64,000 bases of DNA from assembly GCF_026340255.1 (NCBI RefSeq), contig NZ_JAPEPJ010000001.1:4178501-4242500 (forward strand). The letters run 5' to 3'. The stretch's first letter is position 1. Every line of letters starts with the position of its first letter. The position numbers and the translations under genes are program-made. The DNA comes from Streptomyces sp. NBC_01408. Lineage in GTDB: Bacteria; Actinomycetota; Actinomycetes; Streptomycetales; Streptomycetaceae. Below, one piece after another: positions 52,058 through 60,242 of this stretch. The notes under the pieces were generated by a model that saw nothing but the letters and a program-made list of their open reading frames with translations, ran no database searches and was not told where the DNA came from.

Positions 52058-52491
52058 CCGCACCGCAGACCGGCAACGACAGCAGGGGCCGCGGCTCCGG
52101 CCCGCTCAACTGGCTCCTCGACGAGCTCGTCGACCGGGTCGGCAGCATCCGCAAGGCGGTGGTCCTGTCCGGCGACGGCCTGCCCACCGGCAGCTCCAAG
52201 GACCTGACCCGCGAGGACAGCGAGCACCTGGCCGCCGTGGCCTCCGGCTTCCACAGCCTGGCCAAGGGCGTCGGCCGGCACTTCGACTCCGGCACCGTGC
52301 GCCAGACCGTCGTCGAGCTCGACGAGGCCTTCCTCTTCGTCATGGCGGCCGGCGACGGCAGCTGCCTGGCCGTCCTGTCCGACGCCGACTCCGACGTCGG
52401 ACAGGTCGCCTACGAGATGACGCTGATGGTCAAGCGAGTGGGCGACCACCTGGCGACCGCCCCGCGCACCGGGCTGCCAACCGGAGGGTGA
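52054..52491 (+). CDS. cvnB: Conservon roadblock/LC7 protein CvnB
   Basis: 145 residues, roadblock/LC7 fold: LNWLLDELVDRVGSIRKAVVLSGDGLPTGSS, GDGSCLAVLSDADSDVGQVAYEMTLMV. In conservons it is thought to regulate the GTPase. ATG overlaps the cvnA stop (ATGA). Confidence 0.95.
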   Translation: MTAPQTGNDSRGRGSGPLNWLLDELVDRVGSIRKAVVLSGDGLPTGSSKDLTREDSEHLAAVASGFHSLAKGVGRHFDSGTVRQTVVELDEAFLFVMAAGDGSCLAVLSDADSDVGQVAYEMTLMVKRVGDHLATAPRTGLPTGG

Positions 52492-52501
52492 GTCGGACGG
52501 C

Positions 52502-52984
52502 ATGAGCGATTCCGGCCAGGACAGCCCCACCGACAGCCCCACCGGCATCCCCGCCGGCACCGGGGCCGGCGCCCCGCCTGGCACACCCGTCACGGCTCAG
52601 GGCTACGAGCACCCGCACTGGTTCGACGACGACGCGGGACCCGTGGTGCGCCCGTACGCGATGACCCGCGGCCGGACCAGCCACGCCGGCCAGCACCGGC
52701 TCGACCTGATCGCGCTCGTCGTCGCCGAACCGGCGGCCGACGATCCGGTCTGGGACATGACCCTGTCCCCGGAACACGCCCACATCCTGGGGCTGTGCCG
52801 GGGGCGGCCGCAGTCGGTCGCGGAACTGGCGGCCGACCTCGACCTCGCGGTCGGGGTCGTCCGGGTCCTGATCGGCGACCTGGTCGACGACGAACTGGTC
52901 CACGTGACCCGGCCGGTACCTCCGGCCGAACTCCCCGATGAATCCATTCTGCGTGAGGTGATCGATGGCCTTCGGGCGCTCTAG
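52502..52984 (+). CDS. cvnC: Conservon DUF742 protein CvnC
   Basis: 160 residues. Acidic, Gly/Pro-rich N-terminus, then WFDDDAGPVVRPYAMTRGRTSH and a winged-helix-like C-terminus (LGLCRGRPQSVAELAADLDLAVGVVRVLIGDLVDDELVHV), the DUF742 signature. It begins ten bases after cvnB and overlaps cvnD by 20 bases. Confidence 0.95.
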   Translation: MSDSGQDSPTDSPTGIPAGTGAGAPPGTPVTAQGYEHPHWFDDDAGPVVRPYAMTRGRTSHAGQHRLDLIALVVAEPAADDPVWDMTLSPEHAHILGLCRGRPQSVAELAADLDLAVGVVRVLIGDLVDDELVHVTRPVPPAELPDESILREVIDGLRAL

Positions 52985-53603
52985 CCGCACCGGTGCCATG
53001 CACGCCGTGTCGCCGGTCGAGCCGCTGACCCTGAAGATCCTGGTCGCGGGCGGCTTCGGGGTGGGCAAAACCACCCTGGTCAGTGCGGTGAGTGAGATCA
53101 GGCCGCTACGGACCGAGGAACAGCTCTCGGAACCGGGCATCGGCATCGACGACACCGGGGGAGTGGAGGGCAAGAGCACCACGACCGTGGCCATGGACTT
53201 CGGGCGCATCACGCTCCGCGAGGACCTGGTGCTGTACCTGTTCGGCACACCCGGACAGGACCGCTTCTGGTTCCTGTGGGACGAGCTGGCCCAGGGCTCC
53301 CTCGGCGCCGTGGTCCTCGCCGACACCCGCCGCCTCGCGGACTGCTTCGCCGCCATCGACTACTTCGAGCGGCGCGAGATCCCGTTCGTGGTCGCCGTCA
53401 ACTGCTTCGACGGCGCGGACCGGCACCCCGTGGTGACCGTACGGGAGGCCCTCGACCTCGACCCCGGGGTACCGGTGCTCCTGTGCGACGCCCGGGACCG
53501 GGAGTCGGTGAAGGACGTCCTGGTGGGGGTCGTGGAACACGCGATGTCGCTGGCCCGGTCGCGGCGCCGGAGCCTGACACCGGGATCCTTTCCTGAAGCC
53601 TGA
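52965..53603 (+). CDS. cvnD: Conservon GTPase-like protein CvnD
   Basis: 212 residues. P-loop VAGGFGVGKTTLVSAVSEI, LFGTPGQDRFWFLWDELAQG (switch II-like DxxG: GTPGQ) and VAVNCFDGAD for the guanine-binding NKxD-like site, which is NCFD here. It is the GTPase of the conservon. No CvnE (P450) gene follows, the variant found in some conservons only. A hairpin follows the stop by 50 bases. Confidence 0.95.
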   Translation: MAFGRSSRTGAMHAVSPVEPLTLKILVAGGFGVGKTTLVSAVSEIRPLRTEEQLSEPGIGIDDTGGVEGKSTTTVAMDFGRITLREDLVLYLFGTPGQDRFWFLWDELAQGSLGAVVLADTRRLADCFAAIDYFERREIPFVVAVNCFDGADRHPVVTVREALDLDPGVPVLLCDARDRESVKDVLVGVVEHAMSLARSRRRSLTPGSFPEA

Positions 53604-53652
53604 CAGCAGGCCCGGCGCCGGAGCCCCGTACGGCGGGTGGCCTGACATGGAG

Positions 53653-53688
53653 GCGGCCCGTACCCCCGCCGACTGGGGTACGGGCCGC
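53653..53688. terminator. Terminator after the conservon
   Basis: GCGGCCCGTACCCC and GGGGTACGGGCCGC pair over 14 bases with an 8-base loop, between converging cvnD and the thiolase gene. Confidence 0.85.
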
Positions 53689-53791
53689 GGCTCTCATGGG
53701 GGGATGCGGGGTCCCAGTCGCGGCGCGGGACTGTGGAGCGAGTGTGAACCCGCCGCAGGGGGCCGTCAAGCACCCCGACAACACGCGCTGT

Positions 53792-54982
53792 TCAGCGCAC
53801 GGCGACCACGGCCGACCCGTGTCCGAACAGCCCCTGGTTGGCGGTGATCCCGGCCCGCGCCCCGGGAACCTGCCGGTCCCCGGCCGTACCCCGCAGCTGC
53901 CACGTCAGCTCGCACACCTGGGCGATCGCCTGCGCCGGCACCGCCTCCCCGAAGGAGGCCAGCCCGCCGCTGGTGTTGACGGGGATCCGCCCGCCGAGGG
54001 CCGTCGCCCCCTCCCGTACGAGCTTCGCCCCCTCGCCCTCCCCGCACAGGCCGATGTCCTCGTACCACTCCAGCTCCAGCGCGGTGGACAGGTCGTACAC
54101 CTCGGCGAGCGAGAGGTCGTCCGGCCCGAGCCCGGCCTCCTCGTAGGCGGCGCGGGCAATCGAGGACCGGAACGAGCCGGGCGCCGGGCGCACCGCCACC
54201 GAGGAGTCGGTGGCGATGTCGGGCAGGTCCAGGACGGTCCGCGGATAGGTCGGCGTCACCGTGGACACGGCGCGGATCCGCACCGGGTCCGCGATCCCGC
54301 GCGAGCGTGCGAAGTCCATGCTGCTCAGCACCAGGGCCGCGCCCCCGTCCGAGGTGGCGCAGATGTCCAGCAACCGCAGCGGATCGGCGACGACGGCCGA
54401 GGCGGCGACCTCGTCGGCGGTCACGGTCTTGCGGTAGCGGGCGTTCGGGTTGAGCGCCCCGGCCGCCGCGTTCTTCACCTTGACCTGGGCGAAGTCCTCC
54501 GGGGTGTCCCCGTACACGGCCATCCGGCGGCGCGCGTACAGCGCGAAGTACGCCGGGTTGGTGGCTCCCAGCACACGGAAGCGCAGCCAGTCCGGATCGT
54601 CCGGCCGCTCGCCTCCCGCCGGCGCGAAGAAGCCCTTGGGCGCGGCGTCCGCCCCCACCACCAGCACGACGTCGGCCAGCCCGGCCAGGATCTGCGCCCG
54701 GGCCGTCCCGATCGCCTGCGCCCCCGACGCGCAGGCGGCGTACACGCTGGTCACCCGAGCCCCCTGCCAGCCGAGGGCGCGGGCGAAGGTCGCCCCGGCC
54801 ACGTAGCCCGGGTAGCCGCCCCGTACGGTGTCGGCGCCGACGACGGACTGCACGTCCGTCCAGTCCAGACCGGCGTCGGCGAGCGCCGCCCGCGCGGCGG
54901 CCCGCCCGTACTCGACGAAGCTGCGGCCCCATTTGCCCCACGGGTGCATCCCGGCGCCGAGGACGGCGACGTCGGCGCTCAC
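53792..54982 (-). CDS. SCPx/non-specific lipid-transfer-type thiolase
   Basis: 396 residues. AVLGAGMHPWGKWGRSFVEYGR, YAACASGAQAIGTARAQILAG (nucleophile Cys) and the late NTSGGLASFGEAVPAQA and ITANQGLFGHGSAV mark the SCPx-thiolase branch, which cleaves 3-ketoacyl-CoA in steroid and branched lipids. GTG start at 54982 overlaps the stop of the OB-fold gene (GTGA). The pairing with a DUF35 protein is known: the two form one complex in steroid side-chain degradation. Substrate here is unknown. Confidence 0.92.
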   Translation of the reverse strand: MSADVAVLGAGMHPWGKWGRSFVEYGRAAARAALADAGLDWTDVQSVVGADTVRGGYPGYVAGATFARALGWQGARVTSVYAACASGAQAIGTARAQILAGLADVVLVVGADAAPKGFFAPAGGERPDDPDWLRFRVLGATNPAYFALYARRRMAVYGDTPEDFAQVKVKNAAAGALNPNARYRKTVTADEVAASAVVADPLRLLDICATSDGGAALVLSSMDFARSRGIADPVRIRAVSTVTPTYPRTVLDLPDIATDSSVAVRPAPGSFRSSIARAAYEEAGLGPDDLSLAEVYDLSTALELEWYEDIGLCGEGEGAKLVREGATALGGRIPVNTSGGLASFGEAVPAQAIAQVCELTWQLRGTAGDRQVPGARAGITANQGLFGHGSAVVAVR

Positions 54983-55443
54983 GACCCGGCTCCCGCGGCG
55001 GGGACCGGCCGGAACCGCCAGGTGGTCCAGGCGGTCCCGGCGTCCTCGTTCAGTACGCCGCCCTCCACCTCGACCTCCGCCCCGACCGCCAGATCGGCCA
55101 GGGTCACCCCGGGCGCCGCCTGGCCCAGTACGACCATCCCCTCGGCCGCCAGCTCCACCGCGACCAGGGTGTACGGCTCCCAGGGCGCGTCCGGGTCGGA
55201 CACGTACGGGGCGGGTGGCCGGTACCGCCCGTCGGTGTAGGACCAGACCCGCCCGCGCGCGGACAGCGGCACCTCGGCGAGCTCGCCGCCGCCGGCGCAG
55301 TGCGGGTTGCGGCAGTACGCGTCCTCGCGCGGGAAGTACACGGTGGTGCAGGCGGAACACCGGGTGCCGAGCAGCCGGAAGCCGCCGTCTGGTCCGTGCT
55401 CGGTGAACCACCCGTCCACGACGGGTGTGCGTGTGAGTGCCAA
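54979..55443 (-). CDS. Zn-ribbon/OB-fold (DUF35) thiolase partner
   Basis: 154 residues. Cysteines in RCSACTTVYFPREDAYCRNPHC form a rubredoxin-like zinc ribbon; the rest is an OB fold (GRVWSYTDGRY, MVVLGQAAPGVTL). It is upstream of the thiolase in the same operon with a GTGA overlap and probably forms the hetero-complex. ATG start has GGGGAGGGG-type purines upstream. Unlike many partners it has no extra hydratase domain. Confidence 0.92.
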   Translation of the reverse strand: MALTRTPVVDGWFTEHGPDGGFRLLGTRCSACTTVYFPREDAYCRNPHCAGGGELAEVPLSARGRVWSYTDGRYRPPAPYVSDPDAPWEPYTLVAVELAAEGMVVLGQAAPGVTLADLAVGAEVEVEGGVLNEDAGTAWTTWRFRPVPAAGAGS

Positions 55444-55504
55444 GACCCCTCCCCTGCCGAATCTGACGCATCGTCAGGAGTCTGCCACGGGAGGACCGGC
55501 CCGG

Positions 55505-55843
55505 TCACCGGTTCTCGGCAAGCCACTTCTGGGCGATCTCGGCCAGCTCCGCGTCCCGGCCGGCCAGCATCATCCGGATCATCTGGGCGTCCCCGCGCAG
55601 CGACCACCCCGGATTCCCGAAGGTCGCCGGATTGTTCCCCTCGATCAGGAAGTGCGCGGGCCAGGCCGTCCCGTACCCGATCAGGGGGAGCGCCGCGAGA
55701 TACCGCTTGCGGCCACGGGCCAGCCCGTAGGCCGTCACGGCGAGACCGGTGAGGGTCCCGGCGAGGTGCACCCAGCGGGTGGCGGCGCGGGAATGCATGG
55801 CGACGTAGTAGGGCCAGAACTCCTCGTACGAACTGAATGTCAT
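55505..55843 (-). CDS. Mpo1/DUF962-like membrane protein
   Basis: 112 residues. FWPYYVAMHSRAATRWVHLAGT at the N-terminus and WPAHFLIEGNNPATFGNP are the signature His motifs of Mpo1 (YGL010w), a dioxygenase that acts on 2-hydroxy fatty acids in yeast. A hydrophobic segment (LTGLAVTAYGL) lies between. A role in fatty-acid alpha-oxidation is inferred from family; ligand His are all present. ATG 55843 is preferred over a longer version. It sits between lipid and peptide genes on the same strand. Confidence 0.85.
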   Translation of the reverse strand: MTFSSYEEFWPYYVAMHSRAATRWVHLAGTLTGLAVTAYGLARGRKRYLAALPLIGYGTAWPAHFLIEGNNPATFGNPGWSLRGDAQMIRMMLAGRDAELAEIAQKWLAENR

Positions 55844-55856
55844 ACGGGCACGGTAC

Positions 55857-56579
55857 TCACGGCCGCACGGCGGCGACAGCGACCGGGAAATCGAAATGCG
55901 TCTCCGGAAACGCCTCGGGCCGCAAGGTGAAGTGCCACCACTCCTCCGGGAGGTTGACGAAACCCTGCTCCCCGAGCGCACCCTTCAGCACCTGCCGGTT
56001 GGCCCGCGCCGCGGCCCCGATCCGCGGATCGTCGGTGTGCGAGAGCGGATCGAAGAAATCGAAGGGAGTCCCCATGTCCACCTCCCGCCCCGAGAGCTCC
56101 ACCAGGGTCAAGTCGACCGTACTCCCGCGGCTGTGCCCGGACTTCTCCGCGATGTACCCCTCGGGAATCAGCCGGCCGCGCTCCACGTTCGGATAGAACT
56201 CCGCCTTCGCCCGCGCGTCCCCGGGGCCGTCGGGCTCGCGGGCCCACCGCACGAAGTGGTCGACCGCCCGCTGGGGCCGGTAGCAGTCGTACACCCGCAG
56301 CGCGTACCCGCGCCGCAACAGCCCCCGCTGCGCCCGCCGCAGCGCCTGCGCCGCGGGACGGGCCAGCAGGCAGACGGGCTCCTCGTACCCGTCCACCACC
56401 CCGCCGGTGAAATTCCACGCACCGGCGTACCGCATGTCCTGACGGATACTCGGATCCACCTCGCGCAGCGCGACGAACCCGGCCGAAGCGGAGCCCTTTG
56501 CCGGTACGGCCACGAACCCTCCGGCGGGCACCGCCGCGAGCACCCCGGCAGCGAGCCCCACAACAACCCTGATCCACAT
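55857..56579 (-). CDS. VanX-like D-Ala-D-Ala dipeptidase, exported
   Basis: About 240 residues. N-terminal signal (MWIRVVVGLAAGVLAAVPAGG), then SGHSRGSTVDLTL, the SxHxxGxAxD zinc motif, and EEWWHF with the catalytic Glu and His of M15D peptidases. It cleaves D-Ala-D-Ala or related dipeptides outside the membrane. Three possible starts (56579, 56591, 56612); the first has AAGGGG directly upstream, although close. Diverges from the Nudix gene. Confidence 0.9.
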   Translation of the reverse strand: MWIRVVVGLAAGVLAAVPAGGFVAVPAKGSASAGFVALREVDPSIRQDMRYAGAWNFTGGVVDGYEEPVCLLARPAAQALRRAQRGLLRRGYALRVYDCYRPQRAVDHFVRWAREPDGPGDARAKAEFYPNVERGRLIPEGYIAEKSGHSRGSTVDLTLVELSGREVDMGTPFDFFDPLSHTDDPRIGAAARANRQVLKGALGEQGFVNLPEEWWHFTLRPEAFPETHFDFPVAVAAVRP

Positions 56580-56602
56580 ACCCCTTGGCATACCATCGCG
56601 GG

Positions 56603-57112
56603 ATGCCGGCACAGCTGAAGGACTCGCACTGCTCCACCTGCGGAGCGCCGTACGGATCGACCGCCTGGCCCCGCACCTGCACCGCGTGCGGCGCCACCGC
56701 CTACCGCAACCCGCTCCCGGTCGCCGTCACCCTCCTCCCCGTCGAGGACGAGCACGGCACCGGCCTCGTCGTCATCACGCGCACCATCGAACCGGCCCTC
56801 GGCGGGGTCGCCCTGCCCGGCGGCTTCATGGACTTCGGTGAGGACTGGCGCGAGTCCGTCGTCCGCGAACTCCGCGAGGAGACCGGCATCACCGCCCCGG
56901 CCTCGGACGTCACCCTGGCCGACGCCCTGAGCTCCCCGGGGGGCCACCTGCTCCTCTTCGGCCTCCTGCCGAAGCGCCCGGCCGCCGCCCTGCCCGCCTC
57001 GACGGCGACCGACGAGACCACGGGCTGGCACATCCTCCGGACCCCCACGGAACTGGCCTTCCCCCTGCACACCCAAGCGGCGGCCAACTGGTTCGCGGGC
57101 ACGTACGCCTGA
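56603..57112 (+). CDS. Nudix hydrolase with N-terminal zinc ribbon
   Basis: 169 residues. Two CxxC pairs (HCSTCG, TCTACG) form a zinc ribbon; the Nudix box GGFMDFGEDWRESVVRELREETGI fits GX5EX7REUXEEXGU. The domain order suggests hydrolysis of NADH-like or other nucleotide diphosphates. The ATG at 56603 has little ribosome site (GCGGG). The start codons of this gene and the dipeptidase overlap divergently, so a shared, short promoter region is implied. Confidence 0.88.
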   Translation: MPAQLKDSHCSTCGAPYGSTAWPRTCTACGATAYRNPLPVAVTLLPVEDEHGTGLVVITRTIEPALGGVALPGGFMDFGEDWRESVVRELREETGITAPASDVTLADALSSPGGHLLLFGLLPKRPAAALPASTATDETTGWHILRTPTELAFPLHTQAAANWFAGTYA

Positions 57113-57150
57113 CCCCTGCGGGGGGCTTGGCCGGGTGCGGCGCCGTTGCT

Positions 57151-57552
57151 GGGGCTCTGCCCCAGGCCCCGCGCCTCAATCGCCGGCGGGGCTGGGTTTG
57201 GCCTTGGCCCTGGCGGGGGCTTGGCCGGGTGCTGCTGTGGGTCGGGGCCGCTCCGGAGCGTCTCCTCGGCTCGCGCACTGAGCCCCGGCTACGAGAGTCC
57301 GGCCCGGGTTGCGCGCTCGTCCTGCGGGGACTCTCCTGCGCGACCCCGCCCCACGCCCAGGCTCCGGAAGCAGGGCCCGGGCCGGGCTGGGCGTTTGGCG
57401 GGACTCGTGGTGGAGGGGAGTGGGGACGCGCAGGGTTGTCCCCGCAGGACGAGCGCGCAACCTGGGCCGATGGCGTCGGGTCAGGCTCAGTGCGCGAGCC
57501 GAGGAGACAACCCGGAGCGGCCCCGCGGACCGACCCCACCGACCAGGCCGCC
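57151..57552. repeat. Long palindromic element, copy B (inverted)
   Basis: Reverse orientation copy of 37967-38406. Shared blocks include CCCCGCGCCTCAATCGCCGG at the left, TCTCCTCGGCTCGCGCACTG, GTTGCGCGCTCGTCCTGCGG twice, and GAGGAGACAACCCGGAGCGG. The right end lacks the final CTCAATCGCC block present in copy A, so this copy is truncated or was cut differently. Fills the gap between Nudix and GH31 genes. Confidence 0.85.
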
Positions 57553-57604
57553 TGCCCCAGGGGCCCGGGCGTAGCCGAGCCGAACCCGCCGAGCCGACCG
57601 CAGG

Positions 57605-59998
57605 TCAGACGCCTCGTACCGTCACGCCCTCGACCGCGTTCCCCGCCTCGTCCTCCACCACCACCGCGTCCCCGAGCCAGCGCACCACGTACCGCTCCAC
57701 CTCGCCCGGCTCGAAGCCCGGCCCCGGGTCGCGGATCACCACCCCGCCGCCCGTGCGCCCGCGCGCCGGCGCCCAGGCCTCCAGGGTCACCGCCCCGGCC
57801 CCGGCCCCGGCCCCGCCCCCGGCCCCCTCCCCGTCGCCGCCGGCACCCGCCCGGACCGCCAGCACCGCGCCCGCCCGCGCCAGCACCGGGATCCGCCCCG
57901 GCGGGGCGTCGAGGAGGACCTGGCCCGGGCCCTCGTACGCCGCCCCGGTCGCGGTGTCGTACCACCGCCCCCGCGGCAGCCGCACCGCCCGCCGGTCCGC
58001 CCCGCACTCCATCACCGGGGCCACCAGCAGCGCGTCGCCGAGCAGGAACGCGTCCTCGCAGTCCCGCAGCCCCCGCTCCTCCGGCGCCCCCCACCACAGC
58101 GGCCGCACGTAGGGGGCCCCGGTCCGCCGCGCCAGATGGGCCAGCGTCACGAAGTACGGCCGCAGCCGCTCCCGCTCCGCCAGCACCGCCCGCGCGTGCT
58201 CCTCCACCTCCGGCCCGAACTCCCACGGCTCCCGCCGCCCGGCCCACAGCGCCGAGTGGGTCCGGAACAGCGGCAGGTACGCCCCGAGCTGGAGCCACCG
58301 CAGGTACAGCTCGCCCGACGGCGACCCGCCGAAGCCCCCCACGTCCGGCCCCGAGTACGGCACCCCGCACAGCCCCAGCCCCAGCACCAGCGCGAGGGAG
58401 GCCCGCAGCCCCTCCCAGCTGGTCTCGACGTCGCCCGACCACGTGCCCCCGTACCTCTGCATCCCCGCCCAACCCGACCGCGAGAACAGGAACGGCCGCT
58501 CGGCGGGCCGCAGCCGCAGCAGCCCCTCCCACCCCGCCCGCGCCATCGCGAGCGCGTACACGTTGTGCCCCTCCCGGTGGTCCCCGCCCGCGCCGTCCAA
58601 CGCGTGCCGCGCCGACCGGGGCAGCGTGGCGTCCCCGAACGGGGCGAAGGAAACCGGCTCGTTCATGTCGTGCCAGAAGCCGGCGAAGCCCCGCGCGAGC
58701 CGCTCCTCGTACAGCCCGCCCCACCACTCCCGCACCGCCGGATCAGTGAAGTCCGGATACGCACACGAGCCCGGCCAGACCTCGCCGCGCACCTCCACGC
58801 CCCGCGCGTCCCGTATGAAAGCCCCGCCCGGCCCCACCGCCAGCCCCGACGCGTGCACCGCGTCCCCGGCCTTCACCGCCGGATCGACGATGGAGACCAG
58901 CCGCACCCCCCGCTCACCCAACTCCCGCGCCAGCCCCGGCAGATCCGCGAACCGCTCCTCGTCCACCGTGAAGACCCGGTGGCCGTCGTAGTGGTCGATG
59001 TCCAGATGCACGGCCGACAGCGCGAGCCCACGTTCCGCATAGCCCCCGACCACCCGCCGCACCTCCGCAGCACTGCCGAACCCCCACCGCGCGTGCTGGT
59101 ACCCCAAGGCCCACTCCGGCGGCACCGCCGCGGCGCCCGTCAGCCCCGACCAGCCCTGCAGCACCCGCGCCGGCGTCCCCGTCAGCACCCAGCACCTGAG
59201 CGGTCCGCCCTCCACGCGCAGCTCGCTCGACCCCGCCCGGTCCGCCCCCGAGCCAGCGCCCTCCTCGCCTTCGCGCAGCGTCACCCGCCCGTCCCAGGAG
59301 TTGTCGTGGAACACCAGGTGCGTCCCCGCGTCCGCCACCACCATCTGCACCGGCATCGTGATGTACAGCGGATCGTCCCCCCGCCCGAAACCGCCCTTCG
59401 GGTCGGTGTTCCACAGCCGGTACACCCCGTCCCGCAGCCGCGGCCCCGCCGCCCGCCCGCCCAGCCCGAAGAACCGCGCGTCCGCCGGCACCTCGCTGCG
59501 CTGCACCCACCGCGTCCCGGCCCCCTCGGCGCCGTCCACCGGCTCCCACCACCGCGGCGGCAGCTCCCGCCGCAGCACCGTCCCGCCCGGAGTGCGCACC
59601 TCCACCGCGCCGTGCCGCGACACCGCCACCGTCACCCGCTCCGACACCACCCGCCAGCCGCCCTCGGTGTCGGGCTCCAGCACGGCTCGCGGATCCGGCT
59701 CCGGCCCGCTGCCCACCACTGCGTACGAGGGCGTCGGCGCGGCCCCGTCCCAGCCCCAGAACACCGCGCCGCCCACGGTGACCCGTACCAGCAGCTCCGA
59801 GCGGGCGAAGCGCAGCACGCCCCCGCCCGGCCGCGGCTCCGTACCGGTCAGCAGCCCCGGCACCCGCGCCCGCTCCGCGCCCCGGCGCGGGAGCCCCACC
59901 GCATCCGCGCGCCGGTGGCGCCAGGCGGACAGCAGGGCCCGCCGTCCGCGCTCCGTACCGATGTCCTTGACCGCACGCACCAGATCACGACCGTCCAT
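57605..59998 (-). CDS. GH31-family alpha-glycosidase
   Basis: 797 residues. A beta-sandwich N-terminus (about 60-270) precedes the barrel with LDIDHYDGHRVFTVD and the nucleophile in FWHDMNEPVSF (Asp444). The acid/base position reads WSGDVETSWEGL, Asp then Val where many GH31 have GDN. Late YVRPLWWG and LLGDALLVAPVM belong to the family core; a C-terminal beta domain completes it. Probable alpha-glucosidase or xylosidase; no signal peptide, so intracellular. Gly/Ala-rich insert near residue 735. ATG 59998 is preferred. Confidence 0.93.
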   Translation of the reverse strand: MDGRDLVRAVKDIGTERGRRALLSAWRHRRADAVGLPRRGAERARVPGLLTGTEPRPGGGVLRFARSELLVRVTVGGAVFWGWDGAAPTPSYAVVGSGPEPDPRAVLEPDTEGGWRVVSERVTVAVSRHGAVEVRTPGGTVLRRELPPRWWEPVDGAEGAGTRWVQRSEVPADARFFGLGGRAAGPRLRDGVYRLWNTDPKGGFGRGDDPLYITMPVQMVVADAGTHLVFHDNSWDGRVTLREGEEGAGSGADRAGSSELRVEGGPLRCWVLTGTPARVLQGWSGLTGAAAVPPEWALGYQHARWGFGSAAEVRRVVGGYAERGLALSAVHLDIDHYDGHRVFTVDEERFADLPGLARELGERGVRLVSIVDPAVKAGDAVHASGLAVGPGGAFIRDARGVEVRGEVWPGSCAYPDFTDPAVREWWGGLYEERLARGFAGFWHDMNEPVSFAPFGDATLPRSARHALDGAGGDHREGHNVYALAMARAGWEGLLRLRPAERPFLFSRSGWAGMQRYGGTWSGDVETSWEGLRASLALVLGLGLCGVPYSGPDVGGFGGSPSGELYLRWLQLGAYLPLFRTHSALWAGRREPWEFGPEVEEHARAVLAERERLRPYFVTLAHLARRTGAPYVRPLWWGAPEERGLRDCEDAFLLGDALLVAPVMECGADRRAVRLPRGRWYDTATGAAYEGPGQVLLDAPPGRIPVLARAGAVLAVRAGAGGDGEGAGGGAGAGAGAVTLEAWAPARGRTGGGVVIRDPGPGFEPGEVERYVVRWLGDAVVVEDEAGNAVEGVTVRGV

Positions 59999-60242
59999 GG
60001 AGATCACCCTGCCACCGGGCCCCCGCCGCAGGTGCTGCGTTCAACTGCCGTTCACCCGCAGGCGATCACCGGCGACCGGTGGCGGCCCACATGCCGCCCG
60101 CCCCGCGAGCGGCGATGACGACTCTGGTGCGGATGTCGATCACGTGGCATGGTCCCCTGTGAGCCGCCGCGCACCCACCCGCCGCGCGATGGCACCGTAC
60201 GCACACGAAGCGCGAGCGCCAGACCTGACCGGGAGCCCACCC

